64,000 nucleotides of DNA from Pseudomonas fluorescens (GCF_003732425.1 NZ_MOBX01000016.1:124001-188000), one strand, 5' to 3'. Shown: positions 40,855 to 50,580, counted from the stretch's first letter. A program made the numbers and translations. The notes: generated from the letters alone by a model not told the origin.

Positions 40855-42852
40855 TTAGCTGTACACCCGGCCAAGGAGCTGCCGATGGCTTTCAAACTGA
40901 TCGAGCACATCCCGCGTGATCTGATCCTGCGTGAAGCCCATCAGGTCGTAATCCTGGCTGCCGTTGTGCAGGTACACCTCGGCGCGGTAGTAACGCTGGC
41001 GCGCTTCATCGGACTGCGCCGATTCGGTCGGGGTCGCCAGATAGCCGTCCAGGCTGACTTCGTAGACGAAAGGGTTACCCTCTTCCATCTCGACACGTAC
41101 GCCCATGCAACGCTTGGATTTACCCAACAGCGTCTGCACTTCCAGGCCCTGTGCACGCATTTGTGCGGCAGCGTCTTCCAGCGCCGGGCTGACTTGCTTG
41201 TCCATGAAACGCTGCACCACCGATTGGCTCGGTTGCAGATCCAGTTGCGTCAAACGCTCGCTGAAACCACGACGACCGCGCTCAGCCAGTTGCGCCTGCT
41301 CCTGTTCGATCTGCACGTCCTGGCGCATGGCCTTGTGCAGGCCAAACATGAAGAACACCAACACCACCGAGAACGGCAGGCCGGCCAGCACGACCATGGT
41401 TTGCATGGCTTCGAAGTTACCGGCAAACAGCAGACCGATGGTCACCAGGGTGATCACCACCGACCAGAAGATCCGCAACCAGTGCGGCGCATCCTCATCG
41501 ACGTTGCCGCCCTTGCAGGACAGATTCGCCATCATTACCGCGCCAGAGTCGGCCGGGGTCAGGAACAGCACGAAACCGACAAAGATCGACACACCGATGA
41601 CGACTTTCGACGCCGGGTAGTGTTCAAGCAACTGATAAATCGCCATCGACGGCTGTTCCAGCGCCGTCTTGCCCAACTCAACCGCCCCCTGGTTCATCAC
41701 CAGATCCAGTGCCGAGTTACCGAAGATCGACAGCCAGGCCAAGGTGAAGCCCAGCGGAATCAACAGCACGCCTGCCACCAGTTCACGCACGGTGCGGCCA
41801 CGGGAAATACGCGCGATGAACATGCCAACGAATGGCGCCCAGGAAATCCACCAGGCCCAGTAGAACAGGGTCCACAGGCCCAACCAGCGGTCGGACTTGG
41901 CGTTGTCGCCTTCATAGACATAGAGGTCGAAAGTCTTCAACACCACGCCGTTGAGGTAGTCGCCGATGTTCTGCACGAAGCCGTTGAGCAGGTGCAAAGT
42001 CGGGCCGAACAGCAGCACGAAAATCAGCAGACCGCTGAACAGCACGATGTTCAGGTTGGACAGACGACGGATGCCGTTTTCCACGCCGGACACGGCAGCG
42101 ATGGTCGCCACGGTGCTCATCACGATGATCACGATCAAAAGGTTAGTGTTGCTGTGTTCCATGCCGAACAGGTTTTCCAGGCCCGACGACACTTGCAGCG
42201 AGCCGATCCCCAGGTTGGTCACCAGACCCAGCAGGGTCACGAACATGCCGAAACCGTCCACCGCATGACCGGCCGCGCCTTTGACCCAACGCTCGCCGAC
42301 CAGTGGATACAGCGCCGAACGCAGGGCCAGCGGCTGGTTATGACGGTAAGCGAAGTAAGCCACAGCCAGACCGACCAATGCGTAGATCGCCCAGCCATGC
42401 AGGCCCCAGTGCAGGAAGGTCAGTTGCACCGCCTGACGCGCGGCCAGGTTGGTGGCCGCTGCGCCTTCCGGCGGATTGAAGTAGTGGTCCAGTGGCTCGG
42501 ACGCGCCGAAGTACAGCAGCGAAATACCGATACCCGACGAGAACAGCATTCCCGCCCAGGCGCCGTAACTGAAATCCGGGGTGTCGTCCTTGCTGCCCAG
42601 TTTGAGTTTGCCGTACGAGGAAAACGCCAGGCCCACCACAAACACCAGGTAAGCGGCGATCACCACCATGTAGTACCAGCCGAAGCTGCGCGACAACCAG
42701 GCCTGAGCGATACCCAACAGTCTGCCGGCCTCTTGCGGGGCGATAATCAGAATGGCGGTCAACAACAGAATCAGCGCGGTAGAGGTGTAAAACACCCAAC
42801 CGTTGACCGTCACCTTCTCGGGCGGGGTCTTTATAAGCGAGGCAGAACTCAT
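40855..42852 (-). CDS. betT: BCCT-family choline transporter
   Basis: 665-residue secondary transporter for choline in the inner membrane. Twelve or so membrane helices fill residues 15-510; the BCCT signature GLWTLFYWAWWISWAPFVGMFIARISRG is in the middle. The C-terminal ~150 residues are a long hydrophilic domain as in BetT proteins that respond to osmotic stress. ATG 42852 was chosen (MSSASLIKTPPEK); a longer frame to 42888 adds an unlikely start. Divergent from betIBA across 429 bases holding the BetI palindrome. Choline is preferred by context; betaine or carnitine is possible. Confidence 0.92.
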   Translation of the reverse strand: MSSASLIKTPPEKVTVNGWVFYTSTALILLLTAILIIAPQEAGRLLGIAQAWLSRSFGWYYMVVIAAYLVFVVGLAFSSYGKLKLGSKDDTPDFSYGAWAGMLFSSGIGISLLYFGASEPLDHYFNPPEGAAATNLAARQAVQLTFLHWGLHGWAIYALVGLAVAYFAYRHNQPLALRSALYPLVGERWVKGAAGHAVDGFGMFVTLLGLVTNLGIGSLQVSSGLENLFGMEHSNTNLLIVIIVMSTVATIAAVSGVENGIRRLSNLNIVLFSGLLIFVLLFGPTLHLLNGFVQNIGDYLNGVVLKTFDLYVYEGDNAKSDRWLGLWTLFYWAWWISWAPFVGMFIARISRGRTVRELVAGVLLIPLGFTLAWLSIFGNSALDLVMNQGAVELGKTALEQPSMAIYQLLEHYPASKVVIGVSIFVGFVLFLTPADSGAVMMANLSCKGGNVDEDAPHWLRIFWSVVITLVTIGLLFAGNFEAMQTMVVLAGLPFSVVLVFFMFGLHKAMRQDVQIEQEQAQLAERGRRGFSERLTQLDLQPSQSVVQRFMDKQVSPALEDAAAQMRAQGLEVQTLLGKSKRCMGVRVEMEEGNPFVYEVSLDGYLATPTESAQSDEARQRYYRAEVYLHNGSQDYDLMGFTQDQITRDVLDQFESHRQLLGRVYS

Positions 42853-43281
42853 GGCACAAATGCTCCAGGCAGTGCGAGAGAAGAACACAAGGCAACACGG
42901 AACCCGACCAATCGGTTAGTTGGCAGCCGACCGGCGGGTGATATAAAGACACCCCGAAAAAAGCCCGAACCTGCCGAAATGGCGCTGCGAATCGCTTTCG
43001 TGGCCGAAGGTGTACGGACGTTCATCCGAAACCTGGCCCTGAGCGTCTTGCCCTTTCAACACGTCCATCGAATCGCGAACCGCGCCATGCCCCACGCAGG
43101 TTTCGAGCATTTTCGGATGTCGGTTTTATCGCCACTTACACGTAGGAAAAATCTGTAGACAGCGACGATTTGTCGCAGATCTTATTCTTTGTTGATTGAA
43201 CGTTCAATCAAAACAAAATAGACTGGCCCTCAATCCGATAAGCGTTATTCGCCCGTCGGAAGGCCTAAGGAGATGTGCAAG
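42853..43281. other. Divergent regulatory region betT / betI
   Basis: 429 bases without a gene. The betI-proximal end holds the perfect palindrome at 43192-43211 and, 16 bases before it, GCGAC-N5-GTCGC (43162-43176), which matches a pattern upstream of the dgc operon. The rest, 42960-43150, shows nothing recognisable. Confidence 0.7.
43192..43211. promoter_or_regulatory. BetI operator
   Basis: TTGATTGAACGTTCAATCAA is a perfect 20-base palindrome 71 bases before the betI start and lies between betT and betIBA. TetR-type repressors such as BetI bind sites of this shape and sequence; choline would relieve repression. The assignment rests on position and symmetry. Confidence 0.85.
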
Positions 43282-43875
43282 ATGCCCAAGGTCGGTATGC
43301 AACCCATCCGCCGCCAACAACTGATCGAAGCCACATTGCAGGCGGTCGATCAGGTCGGAATGGGGGACGCCAGCATTGCGCTGATCGCCCGTTTGGCCGG
43401 TGTCTCGAATGGCATCATCAGTCATTACTTTCAGGACAAGAACGGCCTGATTGCCGCCACGATGCGGTATCTGATGAATGTCCTCAGCGAGAACGTCACC
43501 GCGCGCCGTCAGGCGCTGGCAGATGACAGCCCACGGGCGCATCTGCAGGTGATCATCGAAGGCAACTTCGACGCCAGCCAGGTCAATGGCCCGGCAATGA
43601 AAACCTGGCTGGCCTTTTGGGCCACCAGCATGCACCAGCCGTCTTTGCACAGGTTGCAGCGGATCAACGATCACCGCTTGTATTCCAACCTGTGCTGCCA
43701 GTTCCGCCGTGTGCTGCCGCTCGAAGATGCGCGCAGCGCAGCGCGAGGATTGGCTGCGTTGATTGACGGCTTGTGGTTGCGCGGCGCTTTGTCGGGAGAC
43801 GCTTTCGACACGGCGCAGGCGCAACAGATCGCTTACGAATACATGGATTTCCAATTGGCCAAGCAGGTGAGCTAG
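43282..43875 (+). CDS. betI: TetR-type repressor of choline oxidation genes
   Basis: 197 residues, the known BetI length, starting MPKVGMQPIRRQQLIEATLQAV. The N-terminal HTH is ASIALIARLAGVSNGIISHYFQDKNGL (about residues 31-57). The C-terminal ligand domain has MKTWLAFWATSMHQPSLHRLQRINDHRLYSNL. ATG 43282 lies nine bases after AAGGAG; the earlier ATG at 43273 abuts it. First gene of betIBA; expected to bind the palindrome at 43192-43211 and respond to choline. Confidence 0.95.
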   Translation: MPKVGMQPIRRQQLIEATLQAVDQVGMGDASIALIARLAGVSNGIISHYFQDKNGLIAATMRYLMNVLSENVTARRQALADDSPRAHLQVIIEGNFDASQVNGPAMKTWLAFWATSMHQPSLHRLQRINDHRLYSNLCCQFRRVLPLEDARSAARGLAALIDGLWLRGALSGDAFDTAQAQQIAYEYMDFQLAKQVS

Positions 43876-43983
43876 AGCACATAGAAAACGCTCGGCCCCT
43901 GAACTGTCACCGATCAGCGATGCCACAGTTACATGGCTCACCCGGTGACCAACGCCAACCACTTATGCACTTGCGAGGACACT

Positions 43984-45456
43984 ATGGCCCGTTTCGAACT
44001 GCAAAAACTCTACATCGATGGCGCTTACTCCGACGCCTCCAGCGACGCCACCTTCGAAGCCATCAACCCGGCAAACGGTGAAGTCCTCGCACAAGTACAA
44101 CGTGCGACCAAAGAAGACGTCGAGCGCGCCGTGGTCAGCGCCGAAAAGGGCCAGAAAATCTGGGCCGCGATGACCGCCATGGAGCGTTCGCGCATCCTGC
44201 GTCGCGCCGTCGACATCCTGCGCGAGCGCAACGATGAGCTGGCCGCGCTGGAAACCCTGGACACCGGTAAAGCCTTCTCCGAAACCAAGTACGTCGACAT
44301 CGTTACCGGCGCTGACGTGCTGGAATACTACGCAGGCCTGGTGCCGGCTATCGAAGGCGAGCAGATCCCGCTGCGTGACACGTCTTTCGTCTACACCCGT
44401 CGCGAGCCGCTGGGCGTTGTCGCCGGTATCGGCGCGTGGAACTACCCGATCCAGATCGCCCTGTGGAAATCCGCACCAGCCCTGGCCGCTGGTAACGCGA
44501 TGATCTTCAAGCCAAGCGAAGTCACCTCGCTGACCACTCTGAAACTGGCCGAGATCTACACCGAAGCCGGCGTTCCAAACGGCGTGTTCAACGTACTGAC
44601 CGGCAGCGGCCGTGAAGTCGGCACCTGGCTGACCGAGCACCCGCGCATCGAAAAAATCTCTTTCACCGGCGGCACCGACACCGGCAAGAAGGTTATGGCC
44701 AGCGCTTCGGCTTCGTCGCTGAAAGACGTGACCATGGAACTGGGCGGCAAGTCCCCGCTGATCATCTGCGACGACGCCGACCTTGATCGCGCTGCCGACA
44801 CCGCGATGATGGCCAACTTCTACAGCTCCGGCCAGGTCTGCACCAACGGCACTCGCGTGTTCGTGCCGAGCCACCTGAAAGCCGCTTTCGAAGCCAAGAT
44901 CGTCGAGCGCGTTGCGCGCATCCGCATCGGCAACCCGGAAGACGAAAACACCAACTTCGGCCCGCTGGTCAGCTTCCCGCACATGGAAAGCGTGTTGGGT
45001 TACATCGCCAAAGGTAAAGAAGAAGGTGCCCGCGTCCTGTGCGGCGGCGAGCGTCTGACCGACGGCGAATTCGCCAAAGGCGCATTCGTGGCTCCGACCG
45101 TGTTCACCGACTGCACCGACGAGATGACCATTGTTCGTGAAGAAATCTTTGGCCCGGTGATGGCGATCCTCTCCTACGAGACCGAAGAAGAAGTGATCCG
45201 CCGCGCCAACGACACCGACTTCGGCCTGGCCGCCGGTATCGTCACCAAAGACCTGAACCGCGCCCACCGCGTGATTCATCAACTGGAAGCCGGTATCTGC
45301 TGGATCAACGCCTGGGGCGAGTCCGACGCAAAAATGCCGGTCGGCGGTTACAAGCAGTCGGGTGTTGGCCGTGAAAACGGGATCAGCTCGCTGAACAACT
45401 TCACCCGCATCAAATCGGTACAGGTCGAGCTGGGCGATTACGTCTCGGTGTTCTGA
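43984..45456 (+). CDS. betB: Betaine aldehyde dehydrogenase
   Basis: 490-residue NAD(P)-dependent aldehyde dehydrogenase, cytoplasmic; oxidises betaine aldehyde to glycine betaine. Begins MARFELQKLYIDGAYS. Catalytic Glu in MELGGKSPL (about 250-258) and catalytic Cys in FYSSGQVCTNGTRVFVP (about 280-295). GIGAWNYPIQIALWKSAPAL is the cofactor region. ATG 43984 with GAGGA upstream; the longer frame from 43933 is not supported. Follows betI by 108 bases; betA lies after a REP doublet. Confidence 0.96.
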   Translation: MARFELQKLYIDGAYSDASSDATFEAINPANGEVLAQVQRATKEDVERAVVSAEKGQKIWAAMTAMERSRILRRAVDILRERNDELAALETLDTGKAFSETKYVDIVTGADVLEYYAGLVPAIEGEQIPLRDTSFVYTRREPLGVVAGIGAWNYPIQIALWKSAPALAAGNAMIFKPSEVTSLTTLKLAEIYTEAGVPNGVFNVLTGSGREVGTWLTEHPRIEKISFTGGTDTGKKVMASASASSLKDVTMELGGKSPLIICDDADLDRAADTAMMANFYSSGQVCTNGTRVFVPSHLKAAFEAKIVERVARIRIGNPEDENTNFGPLVSFPHMESVLGYIAKGKEEGARVLCGGERLTDGEFAKGAFVAPTVFTDCTDEMTIVREEIFGPVMAILSYETEEEVIRRANDTDFGLAAGIVTKDLNRAHRVIHQLEAGICWINAWGESDAKMPVGGYKQSGVGRENGISSLNNFTRIKSVQVELGDYVSVF

Positions 45457-45484
45457 TCTGACGCATATCTGAAGTTGGGGCCCT

Positions 45485-45617
45485 TGTGGCGAGGGAGCTT
45501 GCTCCCGCTGGGCTGCGAAGCGGCCCCAACTGCAGACACTGCGCTCATCCAGACGGAGCACGGTCGCAGGCTTTGCGACTGCTGCGCAGCCGAGCGGGAG
45601 CAAGCTCCCTCGCCACA
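45485..45617. repeat. REP doublet, family A
   Basis: Inverted TGTGGCGAGGGAGCTTGCTC pair in the 209-base gap between betB and betA, inside the operon. It ends 48 bases before the betA start. Confidence 0.9.
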
Positions 45618-45665
45618 GAAAGTGGCGCCTCGGCGACCTGACCACTATCAAAGAGGGTGCATCTA

Positions 45666-47369
45666 ATGTCCCAAGAATTCGATTACATCATCATCGGTGC
45701 CGGCTCGGCCGGTAACACCCTGGCGACCCGTCTGACTGAAGACGAAGGCGTCACCGTCCTGCTGCTCGAAGCCGGCGGCCCGGATTACCGTCTCGACTTC
45801 CGCACGCAAATGCCGGCCGCGCTGGCGTTCCCGCTGCAGGGTCGTCGTTACAACTGGGCCTACGAAACCGATCCAGAGCCACACATGGACGGTCGCCGGA
45901 TGGAATGCGGTCGCGGCAAAGGCCTCGGCGGTTCCTCGCTGATCAACGGCATGTGCTACATCCGCGGTAACGCGATGGACTACGACGGCTGGGCGAAACT
46001 GCCAGGTCTGGAAGACTGGTCGTACCTGGACTGCCTGCCGTACTTCCGCAAAGCGGAAACCCGCGACATCGGCCCGAACGACTACCACGGTGGCGAAGGC
46101 CCGGTCAGCGTGACCACGCCGAAGGCGGGCAACAACCCGCTGTTCCACGCCATGGTTGAAGCTGGCGTGCAGGCCGGTTACCCGCGCACCGAAGACTTGA
46201 ACGGCTATCAGCAGGAAGGCTTCGGCCCGATGGACCGCACCGTGACGCCGAACGGCCGTCGTGCATCCACCGCCCGTGGCTACCTCGACGTCGCCAAGAA
46301 GCGCTCGACCCTGACCATCGTCACCCACGCCCTGACCGACAAGATTCTGTTTGAAGGCAAGCGTGCGGTCGGCGTGCGTTACCTGGTCGGCGACGCCGAA
46401 GAGCGTGTTGAAGCCAAGGCGCGCAAAGAAGTGCTGCTGTGCTCCGGAGCCATCGCTTCGCCGCAGATTCTGCAGCGTTCCGGTGTCGGTCCTGCCGAAC
46501 TGCTGAAATCCCTCGACATCCCGGTCGTTCACGATCTGCCGGGCGTCGGTGAAAACCTGCAGGATCACCTTGAGCTGTATCTGCAATACGCCTGCACTCA
46601 GCCGGTTTCCCTGTACCCGTCGCTGCTCTGGTACAACCAGCCGGCCATCGGTGCCGAGTGGCTGTTCAACGGCACCGGTATCGGCGCCAGCAACCAGTTC
46701 GAAGCCGGCGGTTTCATCCGTTCGCGCCCGGAATTCGAATGGCCGAACATCCAGTACCACTTCCTGCCGGTGGCGATTAACTACAACGGCAGCAACGGTG
46801 TGAAAGAGCACGGTTTCCAGGCGCACATGGGTTCCATGCGCTCGCCAAGCCGTGGTCGCATCCAGGCCAAGTCGAAAGACCCGCGCCAACACCCGAGCAT
46901 CCTGTTCAACTACATGGCCACCGAGCAAGACTGGCAGGAATTCCGTGACGGCATCCGCCTGACCCGTGAAATCATGCAACAGCCGGCGCTGGACGCTTTC
47001 CGTGGCCGTGAAATCAGCCCGGGCATCGAAGTGCAAACCGATGAGCAGCTGGACAAGTTCATCCGCGAGCACGCCGAAACCGCGTTCCACCCGTCCTGCT
47101 CGTGCAAGATGGGCACCGACGAGATGGCCGTAGTGGATGGCGAAGGTCGCGTGCACGGCATGCAGAGCCTGCGTGTGGTCGATGCCTCGATCATGCCGAT
47201 CATCACCACCGGCAACCTGAACGCGCCGACGATCATGATCGCCGAGAAAATCGCCGACAAGATCCGTGGTCGCAAGCCACTGCCGCGTAGCAATGCTGCC
47301 TACTACGTCGCTGGCGGTGCGCCGGTGAAGGGCAAGCCGATGCGTGATATCACCCCGGCTGCTCAGTAA
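45666..47369 (+). CDS. betA: Choline dehydrogenase
   Basis: 567-residue GMC flavoenzyme, membrane-associated, oxidising choline to betaine aldehyde. N-terminal FAD motif YIIIGAGSAGNTLATRLTED (about 7-26), ECGRGKGLGGSSLINGMCYIRGN near 85-105, and the C-terminal HPSCSCKMG with catalytic His and GNLNAPTIMIAEKIADKI near 520-537. ATG 45666 after GAGGG. Last gene of betIBA. Full length for the family. Confidence 0.96.
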   Translation: MSQEFDYIIIGAGSAGNTLATRLTEDEGVTVLLLEAGGPDYRLDFRTQMPAALAFPLQGRRYNWAYETDPEPHMDGRRMECGRGKGLGGSSLINGMCYIRGNAMDYDGWAKLPGLEDWSYLDCLPYFRKAETRDIGPNDYHGGEGPVSVTTPKAGNNPLFHAMVEAGVQAGYPRTEDLNGYQQEGFGPMDRTVTPNGRRASTARGYLDVAKKRSTLTIVTHALTDKILFEGKRAVGVRYLVGDAEERVEAKARKEVLLCSGAIASPQILQRSGVGPAELLKSLDIPVVHDLPGVGENLQDHLELYLQYACTQPVSLYPSLLWYNQPAIGAEWLFNGTGIGASNQFEAGGFIRSRPEFEWPNIQYHFLPVAINYNGSNGVKEHGFQAHMGSMRSPSRGRIQAKSKDPRQHPSILFNYMATEQDWQEFRDGIRLTREIMQQPALDAFRGREISPGIEVQTDEQLDKFIREHAETAFHPSCSCKMGTDEMAVVDGEGRVHGMQSLRVVDASIMPIITTGNLNAPTIMIAEKIADKIRGRKPLPRSNAAYYVAGGAPVKGKPMRDITPAAQ

Positions 47370-47393
47370 GACTTGGTACCGCATCAAGGCTGA

Positions 47394-47484
47394 TCGCGAG
47401 CAGGCTCACTCCTACAAGGATCTCCAGTGAACACAAACTCTGTGGACACTGGAGATTAAGTGTAGGAGTGAGCCTGCTCGCGAA
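47394..47484. repeat. REP doublet, family B variant
   Basis: TCGCGAGCAGGCTCACTCCT then AGGAGTGAGCCTGCTCGCGA. Both arms share the same changes from the family B consensus (GGAGTGAGCC for GGAGCGAGCC; TGTAGG for TGTGGG), so the two arms co-vary and keep the stem. Confidence 0.88.
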
Positions 47485-47650
47485 GGGGCCCTCACATTCA
47501 GTGCCAATTCCCCCGCTGCACAGTAAATCCTCCTACACCCCCTCTTCACTTGATCCTACCCCCACGCAGGCCTACTCTAGACCTCGCGCAACCGTTTCAC
47601 CCCCTCCCCGCCGCTGCTCTACCGCTTCCCCCTGACAAGGAGGTTCCCGA

Positions 47651-49093
47651 ATGTTCGATTTCCACCCCCAGCTCAAGCAGCGCTTTGCTGCCTTGCGCAC
47701 GGGCGCTGAGTTCTTTTCCCTGCGGTATGTACGCGAATCCGGGCAATACCTGTCGGTGCGCAAGAATGTCGCCGAGCCGCCGAGCCTGAGCCGCGACGAA
47801 GGCGCGATGCTCACCGTGCGCGTCAACGGCGTTGAGGCCTACGCGGCGACCAACGACCTGTCGCAGCAAGGCCTGCAAGCCGCCCTCGAACGCGCCGAGC
47901 AGCAAGCCCGCCGCCTCAAGCCCCACGCCTTGCTCGACCTGCGCGAGCAGCCGGTGTCCAGCGATCGCGCTGATTACTTTTCGCCCAATCTCGAACAAGC
48001 CTTCCCGTCCCTGAGCGAATGCTTCGAGCTGCTCGGCGCGGAATCCGCCTCGGTGCCAAAGGATGAGCGCCTGGTGAACTGGCAAGTGAGCATCGGCATC
48101 ACCCACGTCGAGCAGATTTACCTGAGCAGCGCCGGGGCTGAATTGCGCCAGGCCCAGCGCTTCGTCTACCCGGGCCTCGACGTCACCGCTTACGACGGCA
48201 ACGACAGCCAGACCCGCAGCCTCGGCCGCGAGAACTTCGGCCAACAGGGCGGCGCTGACGTGATCAGCCGCTGCGGTTTGATCGGCGCCGGCCCGCAAGT
48301 CGCCGATCAGGCGCTGCAACTGCTGCTCGCGCCGAACACTCCGCAAGGCCCGCGCGACCTGCTGTTGATGCCGGATCAGATGATGCTGCAGATCCACGAA
48401 TCCATCGGCCACCCGCTGGAGCTCGACCGCATCCTCGGCGACGAACGCAATTACGCCGGCACCAGTTTCGTCAAAGCCAGCGACTTCGGCAGCCTGCAAT
48501 ACGGCTCCAAACTGCTCAACGTGACGTTCGATCCGGGTATTCCCGAAGAACTCGCCAGCTACGGTCATGACGACGACGGCAGCAAGGCCAGCAAACAATT
48601 CCTGATCCGCGATGGCCTGTTGTTGCGCCCGCTGGGCGGTGCGCTGTCGCAGTTCCGCGCCGGTCTCGACGGCGTCGCCAACAGCCGCGCCTGTGGCTGG
48701 AACCGCCCGCCGATCGACCGCATGGCCAACCTCAATATCGAGCCGGGCGATCAGCCTCTGAACAAACTGATCGAAGGCATCGAGCACGGCATCCTGATGA
48801 GCACCAACCGTTCGTGGTCGATCGACGATGCGCGCAACAAATTCCAGTTCGGCTGTGAATGGGGTCAGTTGATCGAAAACGGTGAACTCAAAGGCGTGGT
48901 GAAAAACCCGAACTACCGGGCGATTTCCGCGCACTTCTGGAAAAGCCTGCGCGCCGTCGGCGACGCCAACACCGTCAAGGTGCTGGGCACGCCGAACTGC
49001 GGCAAAGGCGAACCGAACCAGGTGATCCGCGTCGGCCACGCTTCGCCGGCCTGCGTATTCAGCAACGTTGATGTGTTTGGGGGAGACGCCTGA
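47651..49093 (+). CDS. TldD-family metalloprotease homologue
   Basis: 480-residue TldD/PmbA-family protein with zinc motif H249-E250-x3-H254 (QIHESIGHPLE). Late cysteines (PNCGKG, ASPACVF) could include the third ligand type seen in TldD. The family makes TldD/TldE heterodimers that trim peptides, including RiPP precursors and CcdA. This pair seems separate from canonical tldD and pmbA, which usually lie apart near other genes. Excellent SD (AAGGAGG) before ATG 47651. Stop overlaps the next start (TGATG). No precursor peptide gene was found within 400 bases. Substrate unknown. Confidence 0.87.
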   Translation: MFDFHPQLKQRFAALRTGAEFFSLRYVRESGQYLSVRKNVAEPPSLSRDEGAMLTVRVNGVEAYAATNDLSQQGLQAALERAEQQARRLKPHALLDLREQPVSSDRADYFSPNLEQAFPSLSECFELLGAESASVPKDERLVNWQVSIGITHVEQIYLSSAGAELRQAQRFVYPGLDVTAYDGNDSQTRSLGRENFGQQGGADVISRCGLIGAGPQVADQALQLLLAPNTPQGPRDLLLMPDQMMLQIHESIGHPLELDRILGDERNYAGTSFVKASDFGSLQYGSKLLNVTFDPGIPEELASYGHDDDGSKASKQFLIRDGLLLRPLGGALSQFRAGLDGVANSRACGWNRPPIDRMANLNIEPGDQPLNKLIEGIEHGILMSTNRSWSIDDARNKFQFGCEWGQLIENGELKGVVKNPNYRAISAHFWKSLRAVGDANTVKVLGTPNCGKGEPNQVIRVGHASPACVFSNVDVFGGDA

Positions 49094-50430
49094 TGAGCAT
49101 TTCGAAGAGTCAGTCCGACGCCTTCAAGATCATGGTCAATTGGCTGCGCGACAGCGTGCGCGAGCCGGAACAGTTCACCCTCAGCTACGCCGCCGAATCC
49201 TCGGCGTTCGTGCGTTTCAATCACGCCAAGGTGCGTCAGGCCGGGCAAGTGCAGCAGGCCAATATCGTCCTGAAACTGATCAACGACGGTCGTCACGCCG
49301 ATTTGCAGGTCACGCTGTCCGGTGATCAGGAAGCCGACTTGCAACGGCTTGCCGAAGGCCTGCAACAACTGCGCGAAACCCTGCCGTTGCTGCCGCAGGA
49401 TCCGTATCTGTTGCTCAATCACAACGGCTGGCAGAGTCAGAACGTGCAGGAACATCCGCTGCCGGACACTGAACAGGTTGTCGATGAAATCTGTGCTGCT
49501 GCTGAAGGTCTGGACTTGGTGGGCTTCTACGCGGCCGGCCCGATCAGCCGTGGTTTCGCCAGTTCAGCGGGGGCGTTCGGCTGGCATCAGGCCAACAGCT
49601 TCAACTTCGATTTCAGCCTGTTCCACGAGAACGGCGAAGCGGTGAAAGCCAGCTACGCCGGGCATGACTGGAGCAGTGAGGGTTTCGCCAAGCGCTTCGG
49701 CCAGGCCCGCGAGCAACTGGAATTTCTCGGTCGTCCGCTGCGCACCTTGGCGCCGGGGCAGTACCGCGCGTACCTGGCACCGGCGGCGCTGGAAGAAATC
49801 ATGGGCATGCTGAGCTGGGGCGGTTTCTCGGCGCAGTCGATCGCCAGCAAGAGCAGTCCGTTGCAGAAGCTGTATGTCGGCGATCAGGCCTTCAGTCCGC
49901 TGCTGTCGCTGGATGAGAAAGTCAGCGAATCGTTGAGCCCGGCGTTTTCCGGCGAAGGTTATCCACGCAGTGATTTGCGCCTGATCGTCGAGGGCAAGGC
50001 CGGTGATCAACTGGTCGGCTCGCGCAGTGCTGCCGAATACGGTTTGACCGCCAACGGCGCCGGCGGCGGTGAAATGCCCAGTGCGTTGAACATGGCGGCG
50101 GGTGATCTTTCGCAAGCAGAGATCCTCAAGCAGTTGGGCACCGGGCTGTACATCAGCAACCTGTGGTACCTGAACTTCTCGGATCAACCGGCGGCGCGCA
50201 TGACCGGCATGACTCGGTTTGCGACCTTCTGGGTCGAGAACGGCGAGATCCAGGCGCCGGTCAGCACCATGCGTTTCGACGACAGCGCCTACAGCCTGCT
50301 GGGTTCGCAGCTGGAAGCGTTGACCGTCGAGCGTGAGTTGTTGCTGTCGGCGAGTACGTACAGCCAGCGCAATACTTCGTCGGCATTGCTGCCGGGGGCG
50401 CTGGTCAGCCGCCTGACCCTTACGTTGTAA
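49093..50430 (+). CDS. TldE/PmbA-family partner protein
   Basis: 445-residue TldD/PmbA-family protein without the HExxxH motif, as expected of the non-catalytic TldE-type partner. Typical segments: SRGFASSAGAFGWHQANSFNFDFSLF, LTANGAGGGEMPSALNMAAGDLSQAEILKQLGTGLYISNLWYLNFSD and TGMTRFATFWVENGEIQAPVSTMRFDDSAYSLLG. Start overlaps the tldD-like stop by one base, so the two are made together as a heterodimer. No signal peptide. A REP doublet follows. Confidence 0.87.
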   Translation: MSISKSQSDAFKIMVNWLRDSVREPEQFTLSYAAESSAFVRFNHAKVRQAGQVQQANIVLKLINDGRHADLQVTLSGDQEADLQRLAEGLQQLRETLPLLPQDPYLLLNHNGWQSQNVQEHPLPDTEQVVDEICAAAEGLDLVGFYAAGPISRGFASSAGAFGWHQANSFNFDFSLFHENGEAVKASYAGHDWSSEGFAKRFGQAREQLEFLGRPLRTLAPGQYRAYLAPAALEEIMGMLSWGGFSAQSIASKSSPLQKLYVGDQAFSPLLSLDEKVSESLSPAFSGEGYPRSDLRLIVEGKAGDQLVGSRSAAEYGLTANGAGGGEMPSALNMAAGDLSQAEILKQLGTGLYISNLWYLNFSDQPAARMTGMTRFATFWVENGEIQAPVSTMRFDDSAYSLLGSQLEALTVERELLLSASTYSQRNTSSALLPGALVSRLTLTL

Positions 50431-50447
50431 GAACAACACGCATCAAC

Positions 50448-50580
50448 TGTGGCGAGGGAGCTTGCTCCCGCTGGGTTGCGCAGCGACCCCAATACCGGAC
50501 AACACGGTGTTCCAGTAATGCCGCGTTGACCGGATTCACGACGGCTGCGCCGCCGAGCGGGAGCAAGCTCCCTCGCCACA
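50448..50580. repeat. REP doublet, family A
   Basis: Inverted TGTGGCGAGGGAGCTTGCTC pair between the TldE-like gene and the MFS gene. The right inner arm reads ACGGCTGCGCCGCCGAGCGG, a variant of the more common CTGCTGCGCAGCC. Confidence 0.9.

Noticed and set aside
42961..43158. Possible small gene in the betT/betI gap
   Set aside because: An open stretch exists but has no SD, no plausible start and no recognisable protein features.
45663..47387. Long minus-strand frame opposite betA
   Set aside because: Antisense shadow; betA is full length with all GMC motifs on the plus strand.
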